64,000 nucleotides of DNA from an uncultured Acetobacteroides sp. (GCF_963678165.1 NZ_OY782755.1:3539996-3603995), one strand, 5' to 3'; counted from the stretch's first letter, positions 48,596 through 57,928 are shown. The notes: generated by a model from the sequence alone, not told the origin. Numbers and translations are program-made.

Positions 48596-50086
48596 TTAAC
48601 GTATTAAGCTTTCGTAGTCAGCCTCCAGCTCCCTCCCCTTTTCGAAGTCGTAGAGCGACACACGTCGAAGATCGTAGTAGTACCACCAGAAGTTTTCCAG
48701 CGTATTTACGAAGTTAGAGTTGGCGTTATCCTTCTCGGAGAGCGCCGTATTCAGGTCGAGCACCGAAATCTTTCCGGCGATGAAGCGATCCATCGACACC
48801 TTGTAGCGTATCTGTGCAATGGTATCCGACTTAGCGGCAATCCGGTACTTCTGCCCCATCATGTTAAAGCGCATAACCTTAACAAAGATATTCTGGTCAA
48901 ACTCTATCTGCGACTGCTCCGTCTTTCCCTTCACCAAATCGAGGTTGCTCTGCGCCATCTTAATCTTTCCACGCCGCTGCCCCCAGTCGATGATGGGCAT
49001 CGAAATGGTAACCTGTGCCGTTTGCGACGGCTTTACATTTGCATAGGCCCCCTGCAAATCGATAGAGTTCTGGTTAAACCCTATCGAGGCTCTAAGATTA
49101 GCGGTAAATCCTGTTTCCCGCCTATTCTCCTCAAGCCAACGCTCTGCCTCAAGCAGCTGCCGGTTAAAGCTAACGATGTCCGGATTATTCTTTCGAGCAT
49201 GCTCCAGTACTTTCTCGTACGAGAGCACCATCTCCGGAACCTTCGTTGGAACAACAAGCGCCAACTCCCGCTTATCGCTAATTCCTAAAAATGATCTAAA
49301 CTTATTCTGCGCATCCTCTAGGTCGACCAACCGCTGGCTGTATGCCGACTCAGCGTTTAGCTTCGAGAGCTCCATCTGCATCACGTCGCTCTCCGAAATA
49401 GACCCCAACTTAAAGCGTCCTTTGGATATCTTGTAAAGCGTATCCGCATTCCTCAAGTTCACCTTTGCAATCCGAAGATCCTGCTGCGCAATAACCAAAT
49501 CGAAGAACTTGCTAATAGCCGAAAGTATAACCGTCTCCCGCTTGTACAGGTAGTTCCTTTTGGCTTCCTCATACTTCAGCGGATCAATTCGCCGTTGCCA
49601 CTTGAGCCAGTTTACCCCAAAAAGATTCTGCTGGTAAGTAATTCCAATGGGTTGAGCCTTGTAAGTCTTTTGAACTAGCGCTTCGAAGTCATCATTCCGC
49701 TCAAGGTTTGATTCTATCGAGAAATTTCCACCTGTTAGCCCTACTTTCTGGTTTATCGAAAGCGTCATGGTCTCGTTAAAGTAGTTCTGGGGGGTATACT
49801 TCACGCTCCCATCATTCTGCTGAACAGGCGAGATGGTATTGACATATTTAGGGATGGTTCCACTCAGGTTCAACGAAGGCAGAAAGCTTGCTTTGAAGCT
49901 TCTATAGTCCCAGTAGGACGAAAGGAAGCTGCTCTTTGCATTTTTCACATCGTTCGACAGTTCAAGAGCAGCATTGATGTAGTTCTCGAGATCATAGACA
50001 TGAGAATTTCCGTTCTCCTCCTTCTGCCCGTACAAGCCCTTAACGCAAAGCACAGCTATTGCTAACGTAATAGTAACTCTCCTCAT
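48596..50086 (-). CDS. TolC-family outer-membrane efflux protein
   Basis: 496 residues with signal peptide MRRVTITLAIAVLCVKGLYG and the two long alpha-helical hairpin repeats of the TolC/OEP family (about 45-290 and 300-480; e.g. SAYSQRLVDLEDAQNKFRSF, KMAQSNLDLVKGKTEQSQIE). It forms the outer-membrane tunnel of a tripartite exporter. Its gene starts 15 bp after the adaptor gene, so they are cotranscribed. No inner-membrane ABC or RND pump gene is next to the pair. Confidence 0.9.
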   Translation of the reverse strand: MRRVTITLAIAVLCVKGLYGQKEENGNSHVYDLENYINAALELSNDVKNAKSSFLSSYWDYRSFKASFLPSLNLSGTIPKYVNTISPVQQNDGSVKYTPQNYFNETMTLSINQKVGLTGGNFSIESNLERNDDFEALVQKTYKAQPIGITYQQNLFGVNWLKWQRRIDPLKYEEAKRNYLYKRETVILSAISKFFDLVIAQQDLRIAKVNLRNADTLYKISKGRFKLGSISESDVMQMELSKLNAESAYSQRLVDLEDAQNKFRSFLGISDKRELALVVPTKVPEMVLSYEKVLEHARKNNPDIVSFNRQLLEAERWLEENRRETGFTANLRASIGFNQNSIDLQGAYANVKPSQTAQVTISMPIIDWGQRRGKIKMAQSNLDLVKGKTEQSQIEFDQNIFVKVMRFNMMGQKYRIAAKSDTIAQIRYKVSMDRFIAGKISVLDLNTALSEKDNANSNFVNTLENFWWYYYDLRRVSLYDFEKGRELEADYESLIR

Positions 50087-50101
50087 AGTATGAATGCGCC
50101 T

Positions 50102-51340
50102 TTACAGCTGCTTAAGGATAAACGAATCTACCTTTTCAGGACGACTTAAGAATATCTCCTCCCCCTTCTTCAAACCTTTAACAATGGCCACCAACTCACT
50201 ATTTGATCCACCAAGAGCTACCTCCTGCTTCCGTTTATCCTCGGTATAAACGTAGTGCTTCCCCTGCTCGGCCACAATGGCTTTTTGCGGCAGGTAGAGT
50301 ACATTGTTTAGCGTCGTTAAGCGAAGATCGTTAATGGAAGACATCATTGGGCGCAGCTCCTGCGACGAGTTATGGATTCGAACCATTACGGTATACAACT
50401 TCTTACCATCAACCACGCGTGGAAATCCAGATATTTCCTCTATGCGACCATTAAACGAGGTGTTCTCCAAAAGCGGAATCCTAACCTTTGCATCCTGCAT
50501 AAGCTTCACCTTTGCAAGATCACCCTCTGGCAGTTCAAACGTAGAGTAGAAAGAAGAGCTATTAGGTATTAATGCTACAGTAAGATCATCGGGGGTAATA
50601 ATACTCCCCGCCTGGCGCTTATTTCCCGACAAATCGGTATAGTAGGTTACAACACCACTTCGAGGAGCACGGACCACTACTGCACCAAGCAACTTTCTTA
50701 ACTCAAGAGGCTTTTTAGCCGCATTCTCGGCCTTTGCTTGAAGAGCAACAGCGTTGTCCGCAATCTGCTGCATCTTAAACTTCATGTTTTGGTATGCCTG
50801 ATCGTAGGCAATTTTAGACTTCTCGAATTCCAGTTTAGACTTTTTCTGTGCTGCTGGAGGATCGTAAAACGATTGCTCCATATTAATCTGACTAATCTCC
50901 ATGTTAATACGAAGCGTCGAGAGATTATATCGTACATCACGAAGTTGGGCTACTGTATCGGAGAGTGCGCGTTGTGCCTGTCCGCTTAAGTCGGCAGCCT
51001 CAAGCTCTGCTGCCTTTATCGCATTCACAATGCTCTCCCTGTCGAGAAGCGCAATAGGCTCCCCTGATCTAACCACCTTACCTTCCGGCACAATCGTTTT
51101 AATTCGAACTTGTCCGATTACATCCGATTTAGACCTAAATGCAGTAGAAGCAGCAACCTTAATAAAGTCCTTTGCAACAAGTTCTCCATTAGCAACAATG
51201 GTAACATCAACATTTCCCTCCTCTACAGCAACAAGTTTAGGCTTACCTGAACTAAAAACATCTGAAGTAAAAACAAAATAGGCTGCAAATCCAACTACAA
51301 CAACTAAAACTAAGACTAATAGAAATCCCCTCTTCTTCAC
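50102..51340 (-). CDS. HlyD/MacA-like periplasmic adaptor protein
   Basis: 412 residues with an N-terminal membrane anchor (GFLLVLVLVVVVGFAAYFVF), a lipoyl-like half motif (KTIVPEGKVVRSGEPIALLD), a coiled coil (about 100-205; LEFEKSKIAYDQAYQNMKFK), the second lipoyl half (VRAPRSGVVTYYTDLSG) and beta-barrel/MPD domains (ELPEGDLAKVKLMQDAKVRI). It connects an inner-membrane transporter with the TolC homologue encoded just downstream. glmM lies 55 bp upstream on the same strand, so the three genes may be one transcript. Confidence 0.88.
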   Translation of the reverse strand: MKKRGFLLVLVLVVVVGFAAYFVFTSDVFSSGKPKLVAVEEGNVDVTIVANGELVAKDFIKVAASTAFRSKSDVIGQVRIKTIVPEGKVVRSGEPIALLDRESIVNAIKAAELEAADLSGQAQRALSDTVAQLRDVRYNLSTLRINMEISQINMEQSFYDPPAAQKKSKLEFEKSKIAYDQAYQNMKFKMQQIADNAVALQAKAENAAKKPLELRKLLGAVVVRAPRSGVVTYYTDLSGNKRQAGSIITPDDLTVALIPNSSSFYSTFELPEGDLAKVKLMQDAKVRIPLLENTSFNGRIEEISGFPRVVDGKKLYTVMVRIHNSSQELRPMMSSINDLRLTTLNNVLYLPQKAIVAEQGKHYVYTEDKRKQEVALGGSNSELVAIVKGLKKGEEIFLSRPEKVDSFILKQL

Positions 51341-51395
51341 TCTACTTTTGGGTTTAGATGGTTAGAAAACCGATTGAAGCCCTACAACCTAACAT

Positions 51396-52784
51396 TTACA
51401 GATTGCAAATGCTACGGATGTCGCCAATAATTTGACCGGCAAAAGCATCTGCTTCAGCTACAGTAGGAGCCTCTGAGTAAATACGAATAATTGGTTCTGT
51501 ATTCGACTTACGCAGGTGTACCCAACGATTATCGATATCAATGCGAACTCCATCAATGTCGTTGATCTGACAATCTGCATACTTTGCCTTCATTTTGAGT
51601 AGCACATCATCAACATCTATTGCAGGTGTAAGCTCTATCTTATTTTTTGATATGTGGTAAGATGGATATGTCTTACGAAGTTCCAAACAAGTTTTGCCAC
51701 TCTTTGCCAGGTGTGTAAGGAAAATAGCAACACCTACAAGAGCATCGCGACCGTAATGACTTTCAGGATAAATAACCCCTCCATTACCTTCTCCACCGAT
51801 AACAGCACCAACCTCTTTCATCTTTGCCACAACGTTTACCTCACCAACTGCCGATGCTGCATATTCTACACCATGCTTAATGGCAATATCCTTAAGCGCT
51901 CTCGACGACGAAAGGTTAGATACAACATTACCCTTGGTAATTGAAAGTAGATAATCGGCAACAGCAACAAGGGTGTACTCCTCTCCAAACATAGATCCAT
52001 CTTCACAAACAAAAGCAAGACGATCAACATCGGGGTCAACAACAATTCCTAAATCAGCCTTTTCTTTAACAACTAGTTGGGCAATGTCCACTAAGTGTTC
52101 AGGAAGTGGTTCGGGGTTATGAGGAAACTGTCCATTAGGCTCGCAGTATAACTTTACCACTTCAACTCCCATTCTCTCGAGCAATTCTGGGATAACGACA
52201 CCACCTACAGAGTTAACAGCATCAACTACCACTCTTAACTTTGCTTTTTTCACGGCATCAATATCAACTGCTTTAAGAGCAAGAACAGAGTCTATATGCT
52301 TTTGGCTAAAAGAGGCTTGTTTTACTACTTTTCCCAAGTCGTCTACCTCTGCAAAGAAGAAAGAATCGCTCTCCGCAATGGACAGAATACGTTTACCATC
52401 GGCATCTGAAAGGAATTCTCCCTTACTATTAAGCAACTTCAATGCATTCCACTGCTTAGGATTGTGGCTTGCTGTAAGAATAATTCCACCGTCAGCCTCT
52501 TCCATAGTAACGGCAACCTCTACCGTTGGCGTAGTTGCTAAGTCAGCATCAACCACATTTACGCCACAACCCATTAAAGTACCAACTACCAAATTGCTAA
52601 CCATTGGTCCCGAAATACGTGCATCGCGACCGACAACAACCTTAAGGACATCCTTCTTTGTTGATTCTTTTAACCATTGGGCATACGCAGTAGTAAACTT
52701 CACTACATCAATAGGGCTTAAACCACTACCAGGCTTTCCTCCTATTGTACCTCTTATTCCTGAAATAGACTTTATTAATGCCAT
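51396..52784 (-). CDS. glmM: Phosphohexomutase, probably phosphoglucosamine mutase
   Basis: Alpha-D-phosphohexomutase family; the likely reaction is glucosamine-6-P to glucosamine-1-P for UDP-GlcNAc and cell-wall synthesis. 462 residues: SISGIRGTIGGKPGSGLSP, the phosphoserine loop TASHNPKQWNALK with Ser106, the metal-binding loop DPDVDRLAFVCEDG, the sugar loop GGEGNGGVIYPE and the phosphate loop RKSNTEPIIRIYSEAP. Loop sequences fit GlmM better than phosphomannomutase, but GEGNGG (rather than GEQSGH) is typical of the Bacteroidota/archaeal subgroup, so specificity is not certain. Confidence 0.85.
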   Translation of the reverse strand: MALIKSISGIRGTIGGKPGSGLSPIDVVKFTTAYAQWLKESTKKDVLKVVVGRDARISGPMVSNLVVGTLMGCGVNVVDADLATTPTVEVAVTMEEADGGIILTASHNPKQWNALKLLNSKGEFLSDADGKRILSIAESDSFFFAEVDDLGKVVKQASFSQKHIDSVLALKAVDIDAVKKAKLRVVVDAVNSVGGVVIPELLERMGVEVVKLYCEPNGQFPHNPEPLPEHLVDIAQLVVKEKADLGIVVDPDVDRLAFVCEDGSMFGEEYTLVAVADYLLSITKGNVVSNLSSSRALKDIAIKHGVEYAASAVGEVNVVAKMKEVGAVIGGEGNGGVIYPESHYGRDALVGVAIFLTHLAKSGKTCLELRKTYPSYHISKNKIELTPAIDVDDVLLKMKAKYADCQINDIDGVRIDIDNRWVHLRKSNTEPIIRIYSEAPTVAEADAFAGQIIGDIRSICNL

Positions 52785-52941
52785 CGAAAAACGTGTTAGA
52801 GTGATAAAAAATTGATGTTAGAGTTTGAACTGGTAAATATAGCAAAGTCATCTTTACCCTATCCCCAACCGTTCACCCTTAACATACCTTAATAGTATAT
52901 ATTTAGAAAAGAAGGTGTACATTTCCCCATGAAAAAAACAC

Positions 52942-52949
52942 TACTTTTG
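52942..52949 (+). promoter_or_regulatory. Putative -7 box of the pseudouridine synthase gene
   Basis: TACTTTTG matches TAnnTTTG, 55 bp before the start codon; no clear -33 TTTG. Confidence 0.45.
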
Positions 52950-53003
52950 TAGGTAAGGAATTCGCAGAGAATGCGAGAAAAACAATCTTAATTCGCTACC
53001 AGA

Positions 53004-54590
53004 ATGGAAAATGAATTTTACGAAGAAAGCCCCGAGAAGTCTACGCGCAGAAGCTTCGACAACGAATCGGGCGAGTCTTTCCAAGAAAAACAAAATGAGA
53101 AACCTAAAAGAACCATTTCCGATCCAAACAGAGGAGTATTTGAAAGGAAGGTAGATTTCAACCCAAACAGAGAAAGAAACTTTGACCGCGACGACCGTGG
53201 TGGAGATCGTAGTGGTTTCAACCGCGAGCGCAACTTCAACCGTGATGACCGTGGTGGAGATCGTGGTGGATTCAACCGTGAGCGCAGCTTCAACCGCGAT
53301 GACCGTGGTGGAGATCGTGGTGGTTTCAACCGCGAGCGCAACTTCAACCGCGACGACCGTGGTGGAGATCGTGGTGGTTTCAACCGTGAGCGCAGCTTCA
53401 ACCGCGATGACCGTGGTGGAGATCGTGGTGGTTTCAACCGTGAGCGCAGCTTCAACCGCGACGACCGTGATGGAGATCGTGGTGGTTTCAACCGTGAGCG
53501 CAGTTTCAACCGCGACGACCGTGATGGAGATCGTGGTGGTTTCAACCGTGAGCGCAGCTTCAACCGCGACGACCGTGGTGGAGATCGCGGTGGGTTTAAC
53601 CGCGAGCGCAGCTTCAACCGCGATGACCGTGGTGGAGATCGCGGAGGTTTTAACCGTGAGCGCAGCTTCAACCGCGACGACCGTGGTGGAGATCGTGGTG
53701 GTTTCTACTCCCCATTTGAGAAGAAAAAAAGCTACGGCGGAGATTTCAACGATCGAAATGATAACAGCAATCGCACCCTTCGTCCACGTAAAAGCCGTGG
53801 GGAAGAGTTTGATCGTCCAAAAATTGGTGCTGGATTAGGTCCAAAATACGTAGAGGAGCCTATTGATCCAGAAGCAGAAATCCGCTTGAACAAGTATATC
53901 GCCAACTCTGGTGTTTGCTCACGTCGTGAAGCCGACAACCACATCACAGCAGGTGAAATTACAGTTAATGGAGAAGTAGTAACAACCCTTGGTACCAAGA
54001 TTAAGATGGGTGATGAGGTTCAATTTAACGGAACCATCATCAAAGGAGAAAAGAAGGTTTACCTCATTCTCAACAAGCCTAAAGGATATGTTACCTCTGT
54101 AGATGATCCCCACGCCGAAAAAACGGTAATGGAGCTTATTAAAGGAGCCTGCAACGAGCGCATTTACCCTGTTGGTCGCCTAGACAAATCGACTACAGGC
54201 GTTCTTCTCCTCACCAACGATGGAGAACTTACCAAAACGCTTACTCACCCTACCTATAACAAGAAAAAAATCTACCACGTGTTCCTCGATAAGAGAATAA
54301 GCGAGGAAGATATGGAGCGTATTGCTACTGGAGTAGACTTAGACGATGGTGTAGCTTATGCTGATGCCATTAGCTACGTTGACGGCAGCGACAAATCGCA
54401 GGTAGGCGTTGAAATTCACTCTGGCAAAAACAGAATTATCCGCCGCTTATTCGACACCATCGGATATAAGGTAATAAAGTTGGATAGAGTTTACTTCGCA
54501 GGATTAACCAAGAAGGGACTTCCTAAAGGAAGATGGCGTTTCCTAACTCAACGCGAGGTTGGAATGCTCAAGATGGGATCTTACGAATAG
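53004..54590 (+). CDS. RsuA/RluB-type pseudouridine synthase with Arg/Asp/Gly-rich repeat extension
   Basis: 528 residues. The C-terminal half is a standard rRNA pseudouridine synthase: S4 domain (about 294-350; RLNKYIANSGVCSRREADNH) and catalytic domain with Asp394 in PVGRLDKSTTGVLLLTNDGE, ending in IRRLFDTIGYKVIKLDRVYF. The N-terminal 290 residues are disordered and highly charged, with ten 18-residue repeats (53166-53705) of the type NRERSFNRDDRGGDRGGF, resembling RGG-box RNA-binding tails. Such basic extensions on this enzyme are known in Bacteroidota; the repeat number is likely variable. The exact rRNA target is not deducible. Confidence 0.92.
   Translation: MENEFYEESPEKSTRRSFDNESGESFQEKQNEKPKRTISDPNRGVFERKVDFNPNRERNFDRDDRGGDRSGFNRERNFNRDDRGGDRGGFNRERSFNRDDRGGDRGGFNRERNFNRDDRGGDRGGFNRERSFNRDDRGGDRGGFNRERSFNRDDRDGDRGGFNRERSFNRDDRDGDRGGFNRERSFNRDDRGGDRGGFNRERSFNRDDRGGDRGGFNRERSFNRDDRGGDRGGFYSPFEKKKSYGGDFNDRNDNSNRTLRPRKSRGEEFDRPKIGAGLGPKYVEEPIDPEAEIRLNKYIANSGVCSRREADNHITAGEITVNGEVVTTLGTKIKMGDEVQFNGTIIKGEKKVYLILNKPKGYVTSVDDPHAEKTVMELIKGACNERIYPVGRLDKSTTGVLLLTNDGELTKTLTHPTYNKKKIYHVFLDKRISEEDMERIATGVDLDDGVAYADAISYVDGSDKSQVGVEIHSGKNRIIRRLFDTIGYKVIKLDRVYFAGLTKKGLPKGRWRFLTQREVGMLKMGSYE
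53166..53705 (+). repeat. Ten in-frame 54-bp repeats encoding an RGG-like tract
   Basis: Ten units of 54 bp encode NRERSFNRDDRGGDRGGF with changes only at N/S, N/D and G/D/S positions. Synonymous differences (cgc/cgt, gat/gac) between units are few, indicating recent expansion or gene conversion. The same DNA gives long shadow frames on both strands that I do not annotate. Confidence 0.95.
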
Positions 54591-54616
54591 TAAGTTTTCG
54601 TCACCTAAAAAATAAA

Positions 54617-54653
54617 AAGAGAGGATGGTTCACACCATTCTCTCTTCTTTTTG
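54617..54653. terminator. Terminator between pseudouridine synthase and hydrolase genes
   Basis: AAGAGAGgATGGT / ACCATtCTCTCTT stem with TCAC loop, followed by CTTTTTG; convergent genes on both sides. Confidence 0.8.
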
Positions 54654-54657
54654 GGCA

Positions 54658-55830
54658 CTAGCCTAAAAAGCTGGCTGCTCGCCGGAAGACATGCTTAAAG
54701 CCTCCATCAACAGCATCGCCTATAGTAGGCTTCCCAATAATTGGAAACGGTTGCTCGTGCGAGTGGGGAAAAGCAAAATCCACCATCTCAATATTTTTAC
54801 TGCCAATGCTTCTAAAGAAGGATGACACTCCCGTAGGTGGGATCACCTTATCTTTTAAAAGCGAGATGGCATACACCTGTCCTTTAAATTTCGAAAACAT
54901 ATCGCATCGAAAATCTTTTAGCCTATCCATGTTGAGCATTGAGCGAAAAGCCATAGCAAATCGGTTATCCGCTATAAACACCCCCAGCCGTGTCTGACGA
55001 GCAGATTCTTTTTCAAACTCATCATTGTAGTAGCTGAAAATTTTACTAAAGGATGCCTCGTCCATTATCATCTTAGAAACGCCATTCATGTCGTTAAAAA
55101 AGGCACCGCCGCAGAACATGAAAAGTCTTGAATTCGAGACAATGTCGTTTGGGTTGGCAATAAAAAGTATCTGGGAAAGAAATGCCCCAATTGAGTAAGC
55201 AAAAAAGTCAACTTGGGCATCACCCTTAACGTACGGAATGCTCCCCATTTGAATTTGTTCTAGCAGGCTAACGAGATCGATTGCGCTCTGATAGCCCGAT
55301 GTAAAAAACCTCAATGGGTCGGACAGCAACCTCCGGCTAAGCGCGATGTTAACAAACGAGGAACTATCGGCTTTGCCATACCTCTGGTTGCAGTCGTTGA
55401 GCACCGAAAGCATCGCCCGAGGGTCTGCCCATTCCTTGGGAGCCCTATTTATATGGTACGATATTGGAAATAAAATAACCGCGCTATTGGTAGACCTTGC
55501 AAGCTCATCCGCCCAGGGCATGTACTTCATCCAGCTGCGCTCGTTTAGCCCATGCAGCAGCACGATTACCTTATCGTACTTTTTTTCGCCGTTGGGCAAA
55601 AAAATGGGGTAGGTGAAGTTGCCGTTTATATCATCGGAATCGGACAAAACGTCCTCCTCCTTGTTAGCGTTTAGCAAAACATCGGGATGGTTTGGCAGCT
55701 GAAACCGCTCGATCTTGCCGGAATGGAAGCTTAGGGTGCGAATTTTAAGATCGGCATTAGCAAAATCAACGTTTCCGTTGACTAGGATGTCAATTTTCTT
55801 GAAACTATCTAAAGCACTCGTGTACCCCAT
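54658..55830 (-). CDS. Alpha/beta-hydrolase-like protein of unknown substrate (possibly DUF6051)
   Basis: 390 residues from ATG 55830 (MGYTSALDSFKKIDILVNGN). The longer reading to 55920 is rejected because a good promoter (55857-55887) lies inside it. The hydrolase core shows the oxyanion strand KVIVLLHGLNERSWMKYMPW, a Ser-containing nucleophile-elbow-like FFAYSIGAFLSQ (A-x-S-x-G instead of G-x-S-x-G), and late LLKDKVIPPTGVSSFF and FAFPHSHEQPFP, which could provide the acid and His. No signal peptide. The family name DUF6051 is from memory and tentative. Confidence 0.7.
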   Translation of the reverse strand: MGYTSALDSFKKIDILVNGNVDFANADLKIRTLSFHSGKIERFQLPNHPDVLLNANKEEDVLSDSDDINGNFTYPIFLPNGEKKYDKVIVLLHGLNERSWMKYMPWADELARSTNSAVILFPISYHINRAPKEWADPRAMLSVLNDCNQRYGKADSSSFVNIALSRRLLSDPLRFFTSGYQSAIDLVSLLEQIQMGSIPYVKGDAQVDFFAYSIGAFLSQILFIANPNDIVSNSRLFMFCGGAFFNDMNGVSKMIMDEASFSKIFSYYNDEFEKESARQTRLGVFIADNRFAMAFRSMLNMDRLKDFRCDMFSKFKGQVYAISLLKDKVIPPTGVSSFFRSIGSKNIEMVDFAFPHSHEQPFPIIGKPTIGDAVDGGFKHVFRRAASFLG

Positions 55831-55856
55831 ATCGCTGACGATTAATTTACTAGTTG

Positions 55857-55887
55857 CAAAGGTAAGGCATCGGTAAGCATCCGTCAA
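55857..55887 (-). promoter_or_regulatory. Promoter of the alpha/beta-hydrolase gene
   Basis: Minus strand TTG (55887-55885), 20 bp, then TACCTTTG (55864-55857), 26 bp before ATG 55830. It fixes the start choice for that gene. Confidence 0.6.
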
Positions 55888-55994
55888 CTTTATGGGCTGA
55901 CGGCAAGGCGGCTGGGGCAAAATTGGGGATATAGGGGTAAGATTGCCGAATATGGGGTGAAATTACAGGAACAATGAGCGTGCTTCTCCCGTAT

Positions 55995-56026
55995 TTTGTA
56001 TTTATGCCCGAGAAAAATTACATTTG
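55995..56026 (+). promoter_or_regulatory. Promoter of the LytTR regulator gene
   Basis: TTTG (55995-55998), 20 bp, TACATTTG (56019-56026), 27 bp before the start codon. Confidence 0.7.
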
Positions 56027-56053
56027 CTAGACAGAGAATAGAAGGCAATACCG

Positions 56054-56902
56054 ATGGTGGATCTACAAAAAACGATACCAAGCTATATTACCGACAAAGG
56101 GAATATTGTTAGACTAATATTCTTTACGGCAGCTTTTGCTCTTGTGTTCATCAACATTTACTCTCCTTTTGGAGTAGAGACCTGGTACAACGTTACCCCG
56201 CTGCAGCTATTCTTCTACTCCAGCTTGGTTATCCTTACAGGGGTGCTCGTGGTTGTTGCAAGCCGCGTGCTCATGTACCAGATAAGCAAAGCGAGAACGC
56301 TGCTGCTGTGGCAGTACCTGCTGTGGATTTTGGCTGAGATAATCTTCATGGCGCTATTCTACACCCTGTACGAATCGGTAATTCTGCACGAGAAAAGGGG
56401 CATCCTCGAGCTAGCCAAAGTCTCAATTCAAAATACGGCGCTCATCATTCTGCTCCCCTACTCGGTTCTTTGGTTGTACTTTTCGTGGAAGGAGAATAAG
56501 GATAAGCTGGAGGCGCTTATTCAGGGTGACGCCCCCTACGATGCCACCAAGATGGTTGCGTTTCACGATGAAAAGGGGATTCTACGGCTCTCGCTGAAGG
56601 CCGAGAACCTTATCTACATAGAGGCGGCCGACAACTACGTAAACATACACTACTACAACAAGGGGAAGGTGTCGAAGTTTATGCTCCGCAACTCGCTAAA
56701 GAGGCTAGAGGAGATGTTTGCCAGCTCCGAGATGGTGCGCTGCCACCGCTCCTACATGGTCAACTTCGGGAAGGTGAAGATTATCCGGAAGGATAAGGAT
56801 GGCCTTAGGCTCGAGCTGGATGTGCCCAATGCCCAAGACCTCCCCGTATCAAAATCGTACGTCGAAAGCGTGATGGCAACTTTCGGAAAGTACTGCCGCT
56901 AG
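56054..56902 (+). CDS. Membrane-bound LytTR-type DNA-binding regulator
   Basis: 282 residues. The N-terminal half has four transmembrane helices (about 22-37 IFFTAAFALVFINIY; 50-70 LFFYSSLVILTGVLVVVASR; 82-105 LLWQYLLWILAEIIFMALFY; 128-145 ALIILLPYSVLWLYFSW). The C-terminal LytTR domain (about 165-280) contains ENLIYIEAADNYVNIHYYNK, KFMLRNSLKRLEEM and VRCHRSYMVN. It has no receiver domain and no sensor kinase nearby, so it is probably a one-component regulator sensing through its membrane part, as often found in Bacteroidota. Targets unknown. Confidence 0.88.
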   Translation: MVDLQKTIPSYITDKGNIVRLIFFTAAFALVFINIYSPFGVETWYNVTPLQLFFYSSLVILTGVLVVVASRVLMYQISKARTLLLWQYLLWILAEIIFMALFYTLYESVILHEKRGILELAKVSIQNTALIILLPYSVLWLYFSWKENKDKLEALIQGDAPYDATKMVAFHDEKGILRLSLKAENLIYIEAADNYVNIHYYNKGKVSKFMLRNSLKRLEEMFASSEMVRCHRSYMVNFGKVKIIRKDKDGLRLELDVPNAQDLPVSKSYVESVMATFGKYCR

Positions 56903-57273
56903 GCGCCCTTCGCGCCCAGTGATTTCGCTTTTAAAAATACAGGCTCAGCATTTTGCAGAGGCGATGACTTTATAAAGAGAATTTACCTCTCTTATCTGTT
57001 CTTTTTGAAGGGCAAAAAGAACGAAAAACCCTTGGCACAAATTAACTCGCTCGGTCGCGGTGGAATGTCGCCATATCAAATGATTGCTCCTAGTCCTTTC
57101 ATTGCTGTTGCGCTAATTAGCGTTGTAGCAGCTCCGCTCGCTCAAACAGAATTCGTGCCAGTCTGGTATGGCTGCGCCATGGTATTTACGGGGGAAAGCT
57201 AACCTACTCAAGTACGCCTGTCCGCCGTTGGTTAGCCATTCTTCTATTATTTGTTTGATTCAAATTGCAAAAG
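56903..57273. other. 371-bp intergenic region without a supported gene
   Basis: Contains the inverted repeat TTCTTTTTG-aaggg-CAAAAAGAA at about 57000-57023, a form common in Bacteroidota intergenic DNA. The 65-codon frame at 57005-57202 starts within that repeat and has no domain or ribosome site; I treat it as chance. Confidence 0.5.
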
Positions 57274-57888
57274 TTAAACCCCTGCCTTCGCGCCAACGAT
57301 GAGGAATAGCGGATAGCGACGGCCGTTCTCCCGCTTCATCTCCATAAACACGTCGGAATGGGTTACCGCGAGGCCTGCTGCCCCGAATGCTTGGGCCAGC
57401 TGCGCAAGATCGAACCCGTTGTGACCCTCGAAACCCGCGCCATGGAACGAGCCATCCTCGGAAACGAGGTCGACAATGGCCAGCTTTCCTCCTGGTTTTA
57501 GGAGCCCAGAAAAGCGGGCAAGAATAGCCGCGTAGTCGGGGATATGGTGCAGCGTCATGGAGGAGAATATCAGGTCGTAGGCCCCGCTAAAGGAGGTATC
57601 CGCCGAAAGGTCGACGTTGCAAACCTGCGCATTCGGGAGCTGCTGCTGCGCTAGCTTGGAGGAAAGAACCTCCAGCATCCCCTCGGAGGTATCGATAAAG
57701 GTTGCCGTGCCAATCTTCGCGAGCAGCTGCAGCCCCACCAGCCCGGTACCGCACCCGTACTCCATCACATCCATCGAAGGATCGAGCGTCACCGCACCCT
57801 CGATGGCGGCTGCTACGCGCTGCGCCTTTTTCACCCGCTGGGGCGTATCCCACTCGGCGGCTCTTGCATTAAAATCGTTCATGTCCAT
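57274..57888 (-). CDS. Class I SAM-dependent methyltransferase
   Basis: 204 residues, start ATG 57888 (MDMNDFNARAAEWDTPQRVK; a further ATG at 57882 is equally good). The Rossmann motif I is VMEYGCGTGLVGLQL (about 43-57), followed by ATFIDTSEGMLEVLSSK (motif II acidic residue), YDLIFSSMTLHHIPD (motif IV) and LKPGGKLAIVDLV. It looks like a small-molecule methyltransferase of the UbiE/Methyltransf_25 type; the substrate cannot be named. The 42-bp array starts 41 bp upstream of its start codon. Confidence 0.85.
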   Translation of the reverse strand: MDMNDFNARAAEWDTPQRVKKAQRVAAAIEGAVTLDPSMDVMEYGCGTGLVGLQLLAKIGTATFIDTSEGMLEVLSSKLAQQQLPNAQVCNVDLSADTSFSGAYDLIFSSMTLHHIPDYAAILARFSGLLKPGGKLAIVDLVSEDGSFHGAGFEGHNGFDLAQLAQAFGAAGLAVTHSDVFMEMKRENGRRYPLFLIVGAKAGV

Positions 57889-57928
57889 ACTCAGCAACGG
57901 GGTTAGCCCGAATAGTTAGTGCGCTAAG

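Noticed and set aside
53018-53838. Long minus (217 codons) and plus (218 codons) frames over the pseudouridine synthase repeats
   Set aside because: Shadows of the 54-bp repeat, which keeps all frames open; the real frame carries the conserved enzyme domain.
57005-57202. 65-codon frame between the LytTR gene and the methyltransferase
   Set aside because: Starts within a common intergenic inverted repeat, has no ribosome site and no recognisable features.
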